DNA of 64,000 nt from Bin75 sp965200435 (GCA_965200435.1 OZ241337.1:310001-374000), one strand, 5' to 3'; shown: positions 9,931 to 19,710, numbered from the stretch's first letter. Program-made: numbers and translations. Notes: a model not told the origin generated them from the letters alone.

Positions 9931-10038
9931 CTATTCTGTGGGGGAAACGGCTTCAACCGCTTGCTGACCTTCCGCGAACACGTGATGATGGATGTCGCAC
10001 AGGCAGGCTTCAAACAAGACCTCCCACATGGAGAGCAT
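9931..10038 (-). CDS. Possible 35-residue small protein
   Basis: A short open frame in the gap between the P-type ATPase and the RND gene, starting MLSMWEVLFEACLCD and containing a HHH cluster. It reads in the same direction as both neighbours and ends 24 bp before the RND start. There is no strong Shine-Dalgarno sequence. The Cys/His content could suit metal binding, but this is only a guess; it could equally be noise. Confidence 0.3.
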   Translation of the reverse strand: MLSMWEVLFEACLCDIHHHVFAEGQQAVEAVSPTE

Positions 10039-10060
10039 TTCAATGAATCCAAGGAAACCG

Positions 10061-12436
10061 TTACAATCTTAATCGTCTGAGCCGTAACGCATTGGCGATG
10101 ACGGACACCGAACTGAACGTCATGGCAACGCTGGCGATGATGGGACTCAGGAGAAGCCCCAGGAAAGGATAGAGCACGCCTGCGGCAATGGGCACCCCCA
10201 CCGCATTATAGACAAACGCGAAAAAGAGATTTTGCCGGATATTCTTCATCATGGCTTTGCTTAAAGTCCGGGCACGAACCACGCCCCGAAGGTCGCCTTT
10301 CACCAAAGTCATGTCCGCGGTTTCCATGGCCACGTCGGTGCCCGTTCCCATGGCAATGCCCACGTCGGCTTCAGCCAGGGCCGGAGCATCGTTGATGCCG
10401 TCTCCAGCCATCGCAACGACCTGCGCTTTTTTTTGCAGGTGTTTGACCACCTGTTGTTTGTGTTCCGGGAGGACTTCGGCCTGCACGTCCCGCACTCCCA
10501 GTTGCCGTCCTACGGCTTCGGCGGTCTGTCGATGATCGCCCGTGACCATAATGATGTCGAGTCCTTCACGTTTCAGGGCGTCCACCGCTTCGGCCGTGGT
10601 GGGCTTGACCGGATCGACGACGCCGATGAGACCGACCGGCTGCCCTTCAACCGCCACAAGCACCACGGTCTGCCCTTCTTTCCGAAGAACGTCACTCTGC
10701 TTGTTGAGTCCCAGCAATTGCTTCGACGGCACCCCCATGTCCCGTTCCAGAAACAATCGATTACCCAACGCCACGATTTTCCCGTCGACTTTGCCTTCCA
10801 CCCCCTGACCGGTCTGCGAACGAAATTCTTCGACGCCACTGCAGGGCAGTCCTTGCGCCTTTGCACCGGAAACAATGGCTGCGGCCAAGGGATGTTCGCT
10901 GACTCGCTCGACGCTGGCCGCCAATTGAAGCAGGGCGGCTTCACTCCATCCCGGGGTGGGAACGATTGACCGCAAGACGGGCTTCCCCTCGGTTAACGTG
11001 CCCGTCTTGTCCACCACCAGGCTATTCACTTTTTCCAATCGTTCAAGGGCTTCGGCATTTTTGATGAGCACGCCCGCGGTGGCGCCTCGTCCCATACCGA
11101 CCATGATGGACATGGGCGTTGCCAACCCGAGCGCACAGGGGCAGGCAATGATCAGCACGGCCACAGCGTTCACCAACGCATAAGCCAGACGAGGCTCCGG
11201 CCCGATACTGGCCCACACGCCAAACGTGACAGCCGCACCCAACACCACGACCGGGACAAAATACCCGGCCACGACGTCGGCCACCCGTTGGATGGGGGCA
11301 CGACTCCGTTGAGCCTCGCTCACCATCCTGACGATCTGCGCCAGCATGGTTTCCTGACCCACGCGTGTCGCTTCCATCAACACGGTCCCGGTTCCATTGA
11401 TCGTGCCCCCTATCACCCAATCCCCTGGGCGCTTTTCAACCGGAATGGCTTCGCCCGTGACCATGGATTCATCCACCGAGGTCGAGCCTTCCAGCACCTC
11501 ACCGTCCACTGGGATTTTTTCGCCGGGACGAACACGAAGACGTTCGCCGGCACTGACCCGTTCTAATGGAATCTCCTCTTCCCTGTCGTCGTTCCGCACG
11601 ATTCTTGCGGTCTTGGGCGCCAACCCGAGAAGGGCTTTGAGGGCACCAGTGGTTCGATGACGTGCCCGGATTTCCAAAACTTGGCCCAAAGCCACCAGGA
11701 CGATGATGACGGTTGCAGCCTCGAAATAGACGGGCACGTCACCAGCCGGGGTGCGGAAGGCTTCCGGGAACCAGCCGGGCACCATCGTTGCCAGGACACT
11801 CGAGAGATAGGCCGCTCCCGTGCCCATAGCAATAAGGGTAAACATGTTGAGACGGCGGGTGACGATGGAAGTCCACCCGCGCTGAAAGAACGGCCACCCC
11901 ACCCAGCCCACGACGGGTGTCGCCAGGAGGCATTGCAACCAATTGGACCATCGGGGAGAAAGGATGTCCCGCAAGGGCTGGCCGGGAATCATCTCGGCCA
12001 TGGCCAGCACAAGCACGGGCAACGTCAGCACCAAACCGACCCAAAACCGGCGAGTCATGTCCACCAGTTCGGGATTGACCTCGTCCTCCACCGTCACCGT
12101 TCTCGGCTCGAGAGCCATACCGCAGGAGGGGCAGGCCGCGGGTTTCTCCGACACCACGTCAGGACACATCGGACAGATATAGTCGGTCCCCGGCGTGGCA
12201 GGGGCCTCATCCATGGACGGCGTGTACTTGCCGCTCAGATACCCGTCCGGGTCGCCGCGAAATCGTTCCTCGCACCGGGGATGACAGAAATAGTAGGTTG
12301 TCCCGGCATAGTCGTATTGTCCCGCGGCGGAGAGTGGGTCCACCGACATGCCACATACCGGGTCCCTGGCCATGGGGACTCTCGCCATCATGAGTTCCCG
12401 GCGTTTGGTTTTTGGGAGGGAGGGGTCGGCTTGCAT
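10061..12436 (-). CDS. copA: Copper-type P1B ATPase with YHS domain
   Basis: 791 residues. The N-terminus carries a YHS metal-binding domain (DPVCGMS...FCHPRCEERF) and a second cysteine-rich domain (YICPMCPDVV...CPSCGMALEP). The P-type core follows: membrane Cys-Pro-Cys (IIACPCALGLATP), phosphorylation site DKTGTLTEG, the P1B-specific SEHP and hinge GDGINDAPAL. The CPC motif and both N-terminal domains indicate export of Cu(I) or a similar soft metal across the inner membrane. Other in-frame ATGs follow the first, so the start is uncertain by some 20 residues. No metal-responsive regulator is adjacent. Confidence 0.9.
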   Translation of the reverse strand: MQADPSLPKTKRRELMMARVPMARDPVCGMSVDPLSAAGQYDYAGTTYYFCHPRCEERFRGDPDGYLSGKYTPSMDEAPATPGTDYICPMCPDVVSEKPAACPSCGMALEPRTVTVEDEVNPELVDMTRRFWVGLVLTLPVLVLAMAEMIPGQPLRDILSPRWSNWLQCLLATPVVGWVGWPFFQRGWTSIVTRRLNMFTLIAMGTGAAYLSSVLATMVPGWFPEAFRTPAGDVPVYFEAATVIIVLVALGQVLEIRARHRTTGALKALLGLAPKTARIVRNDDREEEIPLERVSAGERLRVRPGEKIPVDGEVLEGSTSVDESMVTGEAIPVEKRPGDWVIGGTINGTGTVLMEATRVGQETMLAQIVRMVSEAQRSRAPIQRVADVVAGYFVPVVVLGAAVTFGVWASIGPEPRLAYALVNAVAVLIIACPCALGLATPMSIMVGMGRGATAGVLIKNAEALERLEKVNSLVVDKTGTLTEGKPVLRSIVPTPGWSEAALLQLAASVERVSEHPLAAAIVSGAKAQGLPCSGVEEFRSQTGQGVEGKVDGKIVALGNRLFLERDMGVPSKQLLGLNKQSDVLRKEGQTVVLVAVEGQPVGLIGVVDPVKPTTAEAVDALKREGLDIIMVTGDHRQTAEAVGRQLGVRDVQAEVLPEHKQQVVKHLQKKAQVVAMAGDGINDAPALAEADVGIAMGTGTDVAMETADMTLVKGDLRGVVRARTLSKAMMKNIRQNLFFAFVYNAVGVPIAAGVLYPFLGLLLSPIIASVAMTFSSVSVIANALRLRRLRL

Positions 12437-12822
12437 CGATCAGTGATTCCCTCTGGATCGATCTTAAAATTTTCAAAGCGTTCTAGAAGATCATACCGGC
12501 TCCCGATATTTTTTTCAGCTTCCTGCCCGTCTCCTTCCTGGTGGTATCAAGCCTCCCCTCGATATCGGTGATCGAAGGATGCGACAGCGACAATTCCTTC
12601 TGTCCCTCTTATAGCTCGCCGACTTCCAGCGCCTTCCCCCATCGAGAGACAGTCGCAGCAGCCCGGGCATCAGCGTATGTGTTCCGTCATTCGTTGACAA
12701 TCAGGCGCTGCAACGACAGATGAGGCCACGGGGGATTGGCAATCCGTTTCCTTGGGCGGTAGAATAGTGTGATCGTCATCCATGATGCAAACGACTCTAA
12801 TTGTCTGAGAAAGGAGACGGCC
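12437..12822. other. Divergent intergenic region
   Basis: Gap of about 390 bp between the divergent copper ATPase and glutathione peroxidase genes. I see no convincing gene. It includes another copy of the CGTCATTCGTTGACA motif near 12686 and a GGGGATTGGCAATCC dyad near 12732. The peroxidase gene is preceded by a strong Shine-Dalgarno sequence (AAAGGAGA), which fixes its start at 12823. Confidence 0.5.
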
Positions 12823-13428
12823 ATGAAACGATCGTCCCATCGCATCTCGTTCTTCGGCTGTACAGCCTGCATAGTGTTGACCTTCACGTTCGGAGCCTGC
12901 AAACAAGGGTATTCAGCCGAAACCGCCGCCCGTGGCGCCACCGCCCCCCCCTTGTATTCTTTCACGTTGAATGATATTGACGGAAATCCGCTCCCCCTGA
13001 ACACCTTTAAGGGAAAAGTCTTGCTCGTGGTGAATACCGCCAGCCTGTGCGGCAACACGCCTCAATACGAGGGCTTACAAACGTTGTACGAACACTATCG
13101 GGAGCAGGGGCTGGAAATCCTGGCATTTCCGGCCAATAATTTCGGGAAGCAGGAACCCGGCACAAACGAAGACATTAAATCCTTTTGTTACACCAAATAC
13201 GCTTTACAGTTTCCCTTGTTCGGCAAAATCAGCGTCAAGGGAGCGGATATGCACCCCCTCTATCACTACCTGACTACCCGAAGCCCCTTCCCCGGCGAGA
13301 TCGAGTGGAACTTTCAGAAATTTCTGGTGAATCGAGAAGGAGAGGTCATTGCCCGTTATCGACCGGGGCTGAAACCGCTTTCTGCCCAAATCGTTCAGGA
13401 CATTGAGCGTGCGCTCGACAAAAGCTGA
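12823..13428 (+). CDS. Glutathione peroxidase-family thiol peroxidase, exported
   Basis: 201 residues from an ATG with AAAGGAG eight bases upstream. A signal peptide or lipoprotein-like segment (CTACIVLTFTFGAC) suggests export. The peroxidase fold is clear: NTASLCGNTPQYEGL carries the peroxidatic Cys (no selenocysteine), FPANNFGKQEPG the Gln, and EWNFQKFLV the Trp/Asn. Such Cys-type bacterial members usually reduce hydroperoxides using thioredoxin rather than glutathione. Envelope location would protect against peroxide near the cytochromes; this is inferred. Confidence 0.85.
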   Translation: MKRSSHRISFFGCTACIVLTFTFGACKQGYSAETAARGATAPPLYSFTLNDIDGNPLPLNTFKGKVLLVVNTASLCGNTPQYEGLQTLYEHYREQGLEILAFPANNFGKQEPGTNEDIKSFCYTKYALQFPLFGKISVKGADMHPLYHYLTTRSPFPGEIEWNFQKFLVNREGEVIARYRPGLKPLSAQIVQDIERALDKS

Positions 13429-13434
13429 AAGGAA

Positions 13435-13773
13435 TCAGACTTCAAACTGCACGACCATTTCCTGTTCGATCATCCAATCTTGCAGCCATAAGCCAAGCTC
13501 TTCAGGCCCTCCACCCGCGGCTTGCCGATAGTAAAACTCGACGAGCCCCTGAAATACCTGAAGATTCAACGGCCCATCATAGCCCTCCGGGGGCGTGACG
13601 CAGAGCGACGCGTCGTCTTCCCGATTCGCATGCACGTCCGCATACACATCAACGAACTCCCGTCCTTCGATATTCAGATCAAAGAAGATTCGTGAGCGGG
13701 CCCGCGTCTCATCACTCCCGACTTCAGAAACATTCATGAGGCAACGTCGAAACGTCACCGTGACGACAGCCAT
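13435..13773 (-). CDS. Small protein of unknown function
   Basis: 112 residues, convergent with the peroxidase gene (6-bp gap). No signal peptide or known motif. It alternates beta-like segments (VTVTFRRCLMNVSE, EFVDVYADVHA) with a C-terminal helix pair (FYYRQAAGGGPEELGLWLQD). GC-rich wobble positions match the neighbours, supporting a real gene. It lies 40 bp after the nucleotidase-like gene and reads the same way, so the two may be cotranscribed. Confidence 0.6.
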   Translation of the reverse strand: MAVVTVTFRRCLMNVSEVGSDETRARSRIFFDLNIEGREFVDVYADVHANREDDASLCVTPPEGYDGPLNLQVFQGLVEFYYRQAAGGGPEELGLWLQDWMIEQEMVVQFEV

Positions 13774-13813
13774 AAGAAGGCTCTCAGAGACTTGTGTGAA
13801 GGATTCGGTTGCT

Positions 13814-14374
13814 TCATGGGGCCGGGGTCGAACTCATGCTGAGTTTCTTCCATAACTCATCCCAGCCGGATACCCTGGTTGCGCCTGGAGCCGAAAACGT
13901 TCGGTTCCAGGGTTGATCCATCAGAAAGACACGGACGCCTTGCTCCAAATAATCACTCACATGCTCCGGATGATCGTCCACCGCCAGGACAAGGTCCTCC
14001 GCCACTTCGGGCTTGTCCTTGGCGTGATGAAGTTCATCGAATGGAATGTCGTGTTCCGCCAACCAAGTCAGGGTTTGCGGGCGAGCCGTCGGTCGCCGTG
14101 CCGTAATCAGGACGATCCGATATCCTTCCTGAAGTTGCTGCAACACGCGTCGCGCATCGGGAACCACCGGAAGCGTTGGAATGCTGCGCTCGTGAAAGTA
14201 GTCAAAAATTTGTTCGATCAGATCCGGATCCAAATTACTGGTATCGAGCCCGCCGGCACTAGCATAGGTCTCGGCAGGCCATGGCCTGCCGGTGAGTTCA
14301 TGAAAAATACGCTGAACTTCCTGCTCGGCCTGAGCCACGACGTTATCGATATCGACCGCAAAACCCGGTTGCAT
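13814..14374 (-). CDS. HAD-family nucleotidase-like hydrolase
   Basis: 186 residues from the ATG beginning MQPGFAVDIDN; twelve extra codons lie upstream without a good ribosome site. The DxD nucleophile motif (FAVDIDNV), LITARRP (motif II Thr/Ser region) and VDDHPEHV (motif IV acid pair) give the haloacid dehalogenase signature. Size and layout resemble 5'(3')-deoxyribonucleotidases of the NT5C type, so a phosphomonoesterase acting on nucleotides is likely; the precise substrate is not visible. Confidence 0.7.
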   Translation of the reverse strand: MQPGFAVDIDNVVAQAEQEVQRIFHELTGRPWPAETYASAGGLDTSNLDPDLIEQIFDYFHERSIPTLPVVPDARRVLQQLQEGYRIVLITARRPTARPQTLTWLAEHDIPFDELHHAKDKPEVAEDLVLAVDDHPEHVSDYLEQGVRVFLMDQPWNRTFSAPGATRVSGWDELWKKLSMSSTPAP

Positions 14375-14593
14375 ACGCGCGCAACCCCTCTCATTGATAC
14401 GAAAAAACACCAGCTATCGGGGTGCGCGACGCTAACCCGACCTGCCGGTTTCAGAAAACATGAGACGTTCGGTGTTGAACAAGGAACGAAATCAGATCTT
14501 CTTTCAGACGAAACCCACCAGCACGTTCAGTCCAAGGAACGTTTGTCGTTGAGACGAATATGGCAAAACATACTACGTAGAATACGGAAGTGT

Positions 14594-16339
14594 CTATTCC
14601 CTGACCCGGAGCGTACGGAGACGGTTCAGGGCAGCGGCAATTTCAAAGGCACGCGGCCGGGCGAAATTTCCCGGATGTCGCTCACCCTGATGATAGGGAT
14701 CGAGTCCGTCCAAACCGGCGTCGTCGAACAGCTCGACGAGGCCCTGCACGATCGTTCGCAAGCCCCCCTCCATGAAACGGCGTGACGCGAGATGGAGGGC
14801 GTACCCTACCGCTCGGGTTTGGCTGGCGTCCACGAGTTGTTCCACGCCGCTCAAGTCAATGACTTCGTGGCCAAAGGCAATGGCATCCACGGATTTGGCA
14901 TCGATTTTGACCTCGCGTTTCCCGCGGGATGGATCGAGACTTTCCCATACGGGAATCCTGGACGTGACTTGGGATAAGGGCGACGACGTTTCGATTGCCC
15001 GTTGGGTCCGGAACTCCCGTGCAATTCGTTGCGCTTCTTTCGTCACGTCGAGCGGCTGATAATCTTGCATCGCGATAACGGTGTCGGCCACGTCGAAATA
15101 GTCACCGCAGCCTCCCATGACCAACACCGTGGAGACCCCGTACCGTTCATACAATTCACGAACACGGTCCACGAACGGCGTGATGGGCTCGTGCTCTTTG
15201 TGAACCAACGCCTGCATGCGGGCATCTCTCACCATGAAATTCGTCGCGGAGGTATCCTCGTCCAATAACAGGGTCGTGGCCCCGACTTCGACGGCTTCGA
15301 GAATCGAAGCGGCTTGACTGGTGCTCCCGCTTGCATTGTCCGTGGAAAACTCCGCGGTTCCCTGCCCATAAGGAAGAGTTTTGATAAACCCGCTGATGTC
15401 CACCTGTTCGATGCGGCGTCCATCCTCGGCACGGATTTTGACGGCTCGTTCGATGGTCACCACGTATTCCCGGCCGTCTTCCGGCACATGAGGATACACC
15501 GCGCGCTCCAAAGCCCGCAGCACCGTGGACTTGCCGTGATACCCGCCGCCCACGATTAACGTGACGCCTTTGGGGATTCCGAAACCCGTTAACGAATGCG
15601 TGCACCTGCCATCCTGGGAAACCGGATGGAGGACGGGAATCGACACGCGAAGCGAAGCGGGAGCGTGAAACGGGTGCGCCCGTTCACGCGAAAGGGAACA
15701 ATCGGACGCCCCACTGCGCCGCGGAAGAATCGCCCCGTCGGCGATGAAGGCCACTAACCCCAAGGCATCGAGTTGGGTGCGGATGGATTCCTGATTGTCG
15801 ACACAATCCACAAAGACGCGCGCGCGTTCCTGATGAACGTGTTCCCACTTCAAGGCCCGTTCCGCAATCTCCGGCACTTCCTGACAGAGCATGGCTTCGG
15901 CTTGCCGGCCCAGGACGGTACGGCCTTGGGTCGGCAGGCCGAGTGACAAACGCGCCTCGACCCATTGCGGCATCACCACCATCGCCGTTCGTTCCAACAC
16001 CTCCTGGCCACCCACGTCAATCGCAATGAGCCCACTCTTCCCGATCCCCCGATTGCCCCGACAGACGTGATGAATCGCGTGATGCGTTTCACGGATCAAA
16101 AAATCCTGCAACGCCACCCGGCGGACACGACTGGAAAAAAGATCTGCCGGGAGCTTGGCGACGGCACAGGGGACGCGCACTCGAATTTTGGAAGGGGACG
16201 CAAAGGGGTCACCCTGGACGTAATCGATGAACAACGTGAACCAGGGATAGGCGTAGGCGCCTTGCAGATCCTTGTACGCTTTATAGCCCCGGCCATCAAT
16301 CCGGGCGAGGATTATTCTGAGATCATCGACGGTACGCAT
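14594..16339 (-). CDS. ABC-class predicted P-loop ATPase
   Basis: 581 residues of the ABC_ATPase family (soluble, no membrane segments). Walker A is GGGYHGKST near residue 260, TTLLLDEDTSATNFM gives the Walker B region, and VLVMGGCGDYFDVADTVI lies downstream. The family is widespread but its cellular role is not established. It begins 12 bp after the dehydrogenase gene upstream and is probably the last gene of the leftward agu unit. A DGRGYKAYKDL segment opens the protein, as in typical members. Confidence 0.8.
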   Translation of the reverse strand: MRTVDDLRIILARIDGRGYKAYKDLQGAYAYPWFTLFIDYVQGDPFASPSKIRVRVPCAVAKLPADLFSSRVRRVALQDFLIRETHHAIHHVCRGNRGIGKSGLIAIDVGGQEVLERTAMVVMPQWVEARLSLGLPTQGRTVLGRQAEAMLCQEVPEIAERALKWEHVHQERARVFVDCVDNQESIRTQLDALGLVAFIADGAILPRRSGASDCSLSRERAHPFHAPASLRVSIPVLHPVSQDGRCTHSLTGFGIPKGVTLIVGGGYHGKSTVLRALERAVYPHVPEDGREYVVTIERAVKIRAEDGRRIEQVDISGFIKTLPYGQGTAEFSTDNASGSTSQAASILEAVEVGATTLLLDEDTSATNFMVRDARMQALVHKEHEPITPFVDRVRELYERYGVSTVLVMGGCGDYFDVADTVIAMQDYQPLDVTKEAQRIAREFRTQRAIETSSPLSQVTSRIPVWESLDPSRGKREVKIDAKSVDAIAFGHEVIDLSGVEQLVDASQTRAVGYALHLASRRFMEGGLRTIVQGLVELFDDAGLDGLDPYHQGERHPGNFARPRAFEIAAALNRLRTLRVRE

Positions 16340-16351
16340 CGGTAAAGAGGA

Positions 16352-17290
16352 TTATGGCTCCGGCGGTGTTGCGTTGACACGAACGTTCGACAATTCCTCC
16401 AACGCGATCATCAAGGCATGCGTGCCTGAACGTCCGTGCCCATGAGCCTGAACGGAAAGATAGAGTTGATGGACCAACGAAAGCCCGGGCAGGACAAGCC
16501 CCATACGCCGGCTTTCTTCCAGAGCGATTCCCATATCCTTGACAAAATGTTCCACAAAGAACCCTGGGGCGAAATTCCGGGACAGGATGCGAGGGGCCAA
16601 GTTGTCTAACGTCCAACACGCCGCAGCCCCGACCCGGACGGATTGCAACGTGGTCTCCAAATCCAATCCCGCTCGACGGCCGTACAATAACGACTCACAG
16701 ACCCCGATCATCGTTCCGGCAATTGTGATTTGATTGCAGAGCTTGGCGTGCTGGCCGGCTCCCGTGGCACCTTGATACACAATGGTCTTCCCCAACGAGA
16801 CAAACAGTGGCCGGACTGTTTCCACGACGCCGGGTTCTCCGCCCACCATAATGGACAACGAGGCATTGCGTGCCCCCACGTCCCCACCCGAAACCGGGGC
16901 ATCCAGGAAATGCGCGCCACGAGCCTTGATGGCCTCCCCAATGGTGCCGGCCAGACTCGGAGGCGCGGTCGTCATATCGACACACACCATTCCCGCTCGC
17001 ACCCGGTGAATGAGGCCTGCTTCACCTAAATACACGTCGGACACGTCCCGGGGGAACCCCACCATCGTGAAGACCACATCGGACTCCTCGGCTACTCGTG
17101 CGGATGAATCCGCCCATCGCGCCCCTCGGTGAAGCAGACCTTCGGCTTTGGCTCGCGTTCGTGAAAAAACGGTGAGCGCATGGCCCTGAGCCAGCAGGTG
17201 CCCTGCCATGGCAACTCCCATCACACCCGTCCCGATCCATCCAAGACGAAGCGGTGAAGGCAAGGTGAACGATCCGGACATAGAAGACAA
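16352..17290 (-). CDS. 3-hydroxyisobutyrate dehydrogenase-family oxidoreductase
   Basis: 312 residues. The Rossmann motif is GWIGTGVMGVAMAGHL, followed by the substrate loop DAPVSGGDVGA and the catalytic Lys in AKLCNQI. This is the beta-hydroxyacid dehydrogenase family (3-hydroxyisobutyrate, tartronate semialdehyde or succinic semialdehyde reductases); the substrate cannot be assigned. Its start lies one base after the stop of the agmatine deiminase gene, so they are cotranscribed. A semialdehyde-reducing role linked to polyamine turnover is possible but unproved. Confidence 0.82.
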   Translation of the reverse strand: MSSMSGSFTLPSPLRLGWIGTGVMGVAMAGHLLAQGHALTVFSRTRAKAEGLLHRGARWADSSARVAEESDVVFTMVGFPRDVSDVYLGEAGLIHRVRAGMVCVDMTTAPPSLAGTIGEAIKARGAHFLDAPVSGGDVGARNASLSIMVGGEPGVVETVRPLFVSLGKTIVYQGATGAGQHAKLCNQITIAGTMIGVCESLLYGRRAGLDLETTLQSVRVGAAACWTLDNLAPRILSRNFAPGFFVEHFVKDMGIALEESRRMGLVLPGLSLVHQLYLSVQAHGHGRSGTHALMIALEELSNVRVNATPPEP

Positions 17291-17291
17291 T

Positions 17292-18374
17292 TTACCAGAC
17301 AGGCAAGGCGGGTTGCTGTTGAGTCAGACAATGCACCGTCCCAAATCCCCACACCAGATCCACCGCGTGAATCCCGATCACCGGGCGATCCTGAAACAGC
17401 TCACTCAAAATGCCCAGGGCTATCCGATCATTGGGATCATTGAACGTCGGGACCAGAACCGCTGCATTCGCAATATAAAAATTGGCATAGCTTGCCGGAA
17501 GCCGCCGGCCGTCAAAGGACAATGGGGTCGGCATGGGCAATGGCACCACTTCGATTTTTGTTCCATTCTCCAACGTCGCGTTCTCCAGGCGCTCCCGGTT
17601 TTCAGACAACACGCGATAATTGGCGTCACCGCCGTCCCGCTCCTGACACAACACCACTGTCGTCGGATTCACGAAGCGACACACGTCATCCACGTGCCCA
17701 TGGGTATCGTCCCCGGCAATACCTTTGTTCAGCCAGACGACGTTGGTGACCCCCAAGGACTCTTTGAACACCAACTCATAGTCCGTAGCCAGGAACCCCG
17801 GATTGCGGACCTGGACGGCACGATCCAGCAGGCATTCTTCGGTGGTCAACGCGGTCCCGGTCCCGTTCACGTCGATGCTGCCCCCTTCCAGGACCACCTT
17901 GTGCCCGTTGTGCATGATGGGGAAGGACCGGCATTGCAACCGGGAAGCCAGTTTCGCCGGTACCAGATTATCCTTTTTCCAATCAGGGTAGCGTGCCCAC
18001 GCGGTAAACCGGAACCGTGCGATGGCCACTTCCGAAGGCGGCTGAGCTCGCGTCACGAAAATCGGGCCGAAGTCACGAGTCCATCCACGATCCGTTACAA
18101 TCCGAAAGAACTCGACGGCAAACAGACCGGCTCCAGCCCGTGTCAGCACGCTCCGTGCACGGTCCTCATGGGTTCGGGACTGAACAAGAATACGGACCCG
18201 TTCCCCCTCCGCCACCTTCCGAACAATCTCCCCATAGACCCAGTGAATGGCAGCCAGTTTCCCGGGCCAATCAGAAACATTATGAGGCCACCCTAACCAA
18301 GTGGCCTCGTGCGGCTCCCATTCCGCCGGCATGCGAAACCCTGATCGAGCAGGAGCGTGATTCGATGTCCTCAT
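17292..18374 (-). CDS. aguA: Agmatine deiminase
   Basis: 360 residues from the ATG beginning MRTSNHAPARSG, 46 bp after the amidase gene; longer upstream starts would overlap that gene. Deiminase-fold motifs: TDRGWTRDFGP, LEGGSIDVNG, GDDTHGHVDDV with the catalytic His, and GFGTVHCLTQQQPA with the catalytic Cys at the C-terminus. It hydrolyses agmatine to N-carbamoylputrescine and ammonia. With the adjacent amidase it completes the arginine-decarboxylase route to putrescine; the decarboxylase itself is outside the window. Confidence 0.9.
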   Translation of the reverse strand: MRTSNHAPARSGFRMPAEWEPHEATWLGWPHNVSDWPGKLAAIHWVYGEIVRKVAEGERVRILVQSRTHEDRARSVLTRAGAGLFAVEFFRIVTDRGWTRDFGPIFVTRAQPPSEVAIARFRFTAWARYPDWKKDNLVPAKLASRLQCRSFPIMHNGHKVVLEGGSIDVNGTGTALTTEECLLDRAVQVRNPGFLATDYELVFKESLGVTNVVWLNKGIAGDDTHGHVDDVCRFVNPTTVVLCQERDGGDANYRVLSENRERLENATLENGTKIEVVPLPMPTPLSFDGRRLPASYANFYIANAAVLVPTFNDPNDRIALGILSELFQDRPVIGIHAVDLVWGFGTVHCLTQQQPALPVW

Positions 18375-18420
18375 CTTGGAAGGGAGGACACCGGGGAGTT
18401 GGAGGTCCGGGATTGTCTTG

Positions 18421-19332
18421 CTAGCACTCGCCATCATCGCTCCGGTCAAAGAACCGCTTCGTGAGGCCGCCATACGCATCGACCCGACGATCCCGGAGAA
18501 ACGGCCAGTTGCGCCGGACTTCCTCAACCCGGCTCACATGCACGCCGGCGAGGAGAATCTCTTCTTTGTCGATCGACGCTTCGGCCAGGACCGTGCCGAA
18601 CGGGTCACACACGAACGAACTTCCCCAAAATTCGATGCCATCCCCGCCCACATCGGGTTTCTCATGGCCTACCCGATTTGCCGCGGCGACAAACACGCCA
18701 TTCGCAATCGCGTGACTGCGTTGAATGGTCTGCCAGGCACTTCGTTGCAACTCGCCTTCCTGAGCTTTTTCAGACGAATGCCACCCGATTGCGGTGGGAT
18801 AGAACAATATTTCGGCACCCTGAAGCGTCGTGAGCCTCGCGGCTTCAGGATACCATTGGTCCCAACAGATGAGCGTGCCGATTTTGCCCGCACTCGTTTG
18901 AATCGCCCGAAAGCCTCTGTCTCCCGGGGTGAAATAAAACTTTTCATAGTAGGCCGGATCATCGGGAATGTGCATCTTGCGGTAGAGACCGGCAATGGAT
19001 CCGTCACGGTCAAGCACGACCACCGAATTGTGATAAAGCCCAGCCGTCCGTCGCTCGAAAACCGGGACGACGATCACCACGTGGTGCTTGCGCGCGACCT
19101 CGCCCAAGGATTCGGTCGAGGGACCGGGAACCGGCTCCGCCAAATCAAACCATGCAGGATCTTCCGTTTGACAAAAATATTGCGACCGAAACAGTTCCGG
19201 CAGACAGATGACCCCGGCCCCCCGGCGTGCGGCTTCTTCAACTTTCGCCAGCGCCGCAGCAAGATTCTCATGGGGAACCGCCCCGCAAGCCATCTGGACA
19301 AGACCTATTGTCAGGTTGTTTTCCGGGTTCAT
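18421..19332 (-). CDS. aguB: N-carbamoylputrescine amidase
   Basis: 303 residues of the nitrilase/carbon-nitrogen hydrolase fold. The Glu-Lys-Cys triad is visible: CLPELFRS, YRKMHIPDDP and TLICWDQWYPE. PDDPAYYEKFYFTPGD is characteristic of carbamoylputrescine amidases. The enzyme converts N-carbamoylputrescine to putrescine, CO2 and ammonia. It is the first gene of the leftward run with agmatine deiminase, which makes its substrate. Confidence 0.92.
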   Translation of the reverse strand: MNPENNLTIGLVQMACGAVPHENLAAALAKVEEAARRGAGVICLPELFRSQYFCQTEDPAWFDLAEPVPGPSTESLGEVARKHHVVIVVPVFERRTAGLYHNSVVVLDRDGSIAGLYRKMHIPDDPAYYEKFYFTPGDRGFRAIQTSAGKIGTLICWDQWYPEAARLTTLQGAEILFYPTAIGWHSSEKAQEGELQRSAWQTIQRSHAIANGVFVAAANRVGHEKPDVGGDGIEFWGSSFVCDPFGTVLAEASIDKEEILLAGVHVSRVEEVRRNWPFLRDRRVDAYGGLTKRFFDRSDDGEC

Positions 19333-19353
19333 AAGAGATGAGCCTGATCCCTG

Positions 19354-19539
19354 TCAGGCCTTTTCCGAGTCGTCTCTATTCTGTGGTAGCGAAACGACAT
19401 CAACCTTCAATCCAGACCCAAGGCTCTCAATACTCTTCGAGAGCTTTTCAAGTTCTTTAACCGTCTTTGCTGCCGGACTTGCAACAACTACAGTACCGCG
19501 GAATGACACGACATCAAGCGGGCCTCGTGTCGGCCTCAT
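19354..19539 (-). pseudogene. 3' fragment of a gene cut by a MITE
   Basis: A 61-codon reading frame (MRPTRGPLDVVSFRG... ending NRDDSEKA) whose frame stays open upstream through FKRNEKE into the MITE at 19563 without a stop. The VVSFRGTVVVAS and VKELEKLSKSIESL segments look like real protein, but it is too short and starts at the element. It most likely is the tail of a gene truncated by insertion. No family recognised. Confidence 0.35.
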
Positions 19540-19562
19540 CTCCTTTTCGTTCCTCTTGAACT

Positions 19563-19710
19563 TAGGGAACCTCTGATTGAGTGCACTATCGGGCGCATGG
19601 CGGCGTTGTATCCTCGTTCAACCCTCACCTAGCTCTCTGATAAGCTTCGGGTTTCGCTCCGGGACGCCTGGCCCTGCATCCCGCTATCACACTCAATGAG
19701 AGGTTCCTTA
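19563..19710. mobile_element. MITE-like element, copy 4 of family A
   Basis: About 148 bp, TA-flanked. Its inverted termini read GGGAACCTCTGATTGAGTG and CACTCAATGAGAGGTTCC, a variant inner sequence relative to copies 2, 3 and 5. It abuts repeat family B at 19711 and marks the left boundary of the defence island. Confidence 0.8.

Noticed and set aside
11657..12571. 304-codon plus-strand frame opposite the copper ATPase
   Set aside because: The minus strand encodes a complete P-type ATPase with all motifs; the opposite frame is chance.
13773..13814. tRNA or riboswitch genes in the gaps of the housekeeping regions
   Set aside because: I looked for cloverleaf arms and known leader motifs by eye and found none convincing; a covariance-model scan would be needed to exclude them.
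17208..18296. 362-codon plus-strand frame opposite agmatine deiminase
   Set aside because: Antisense to a well-supported enzyme with catalytic residues.
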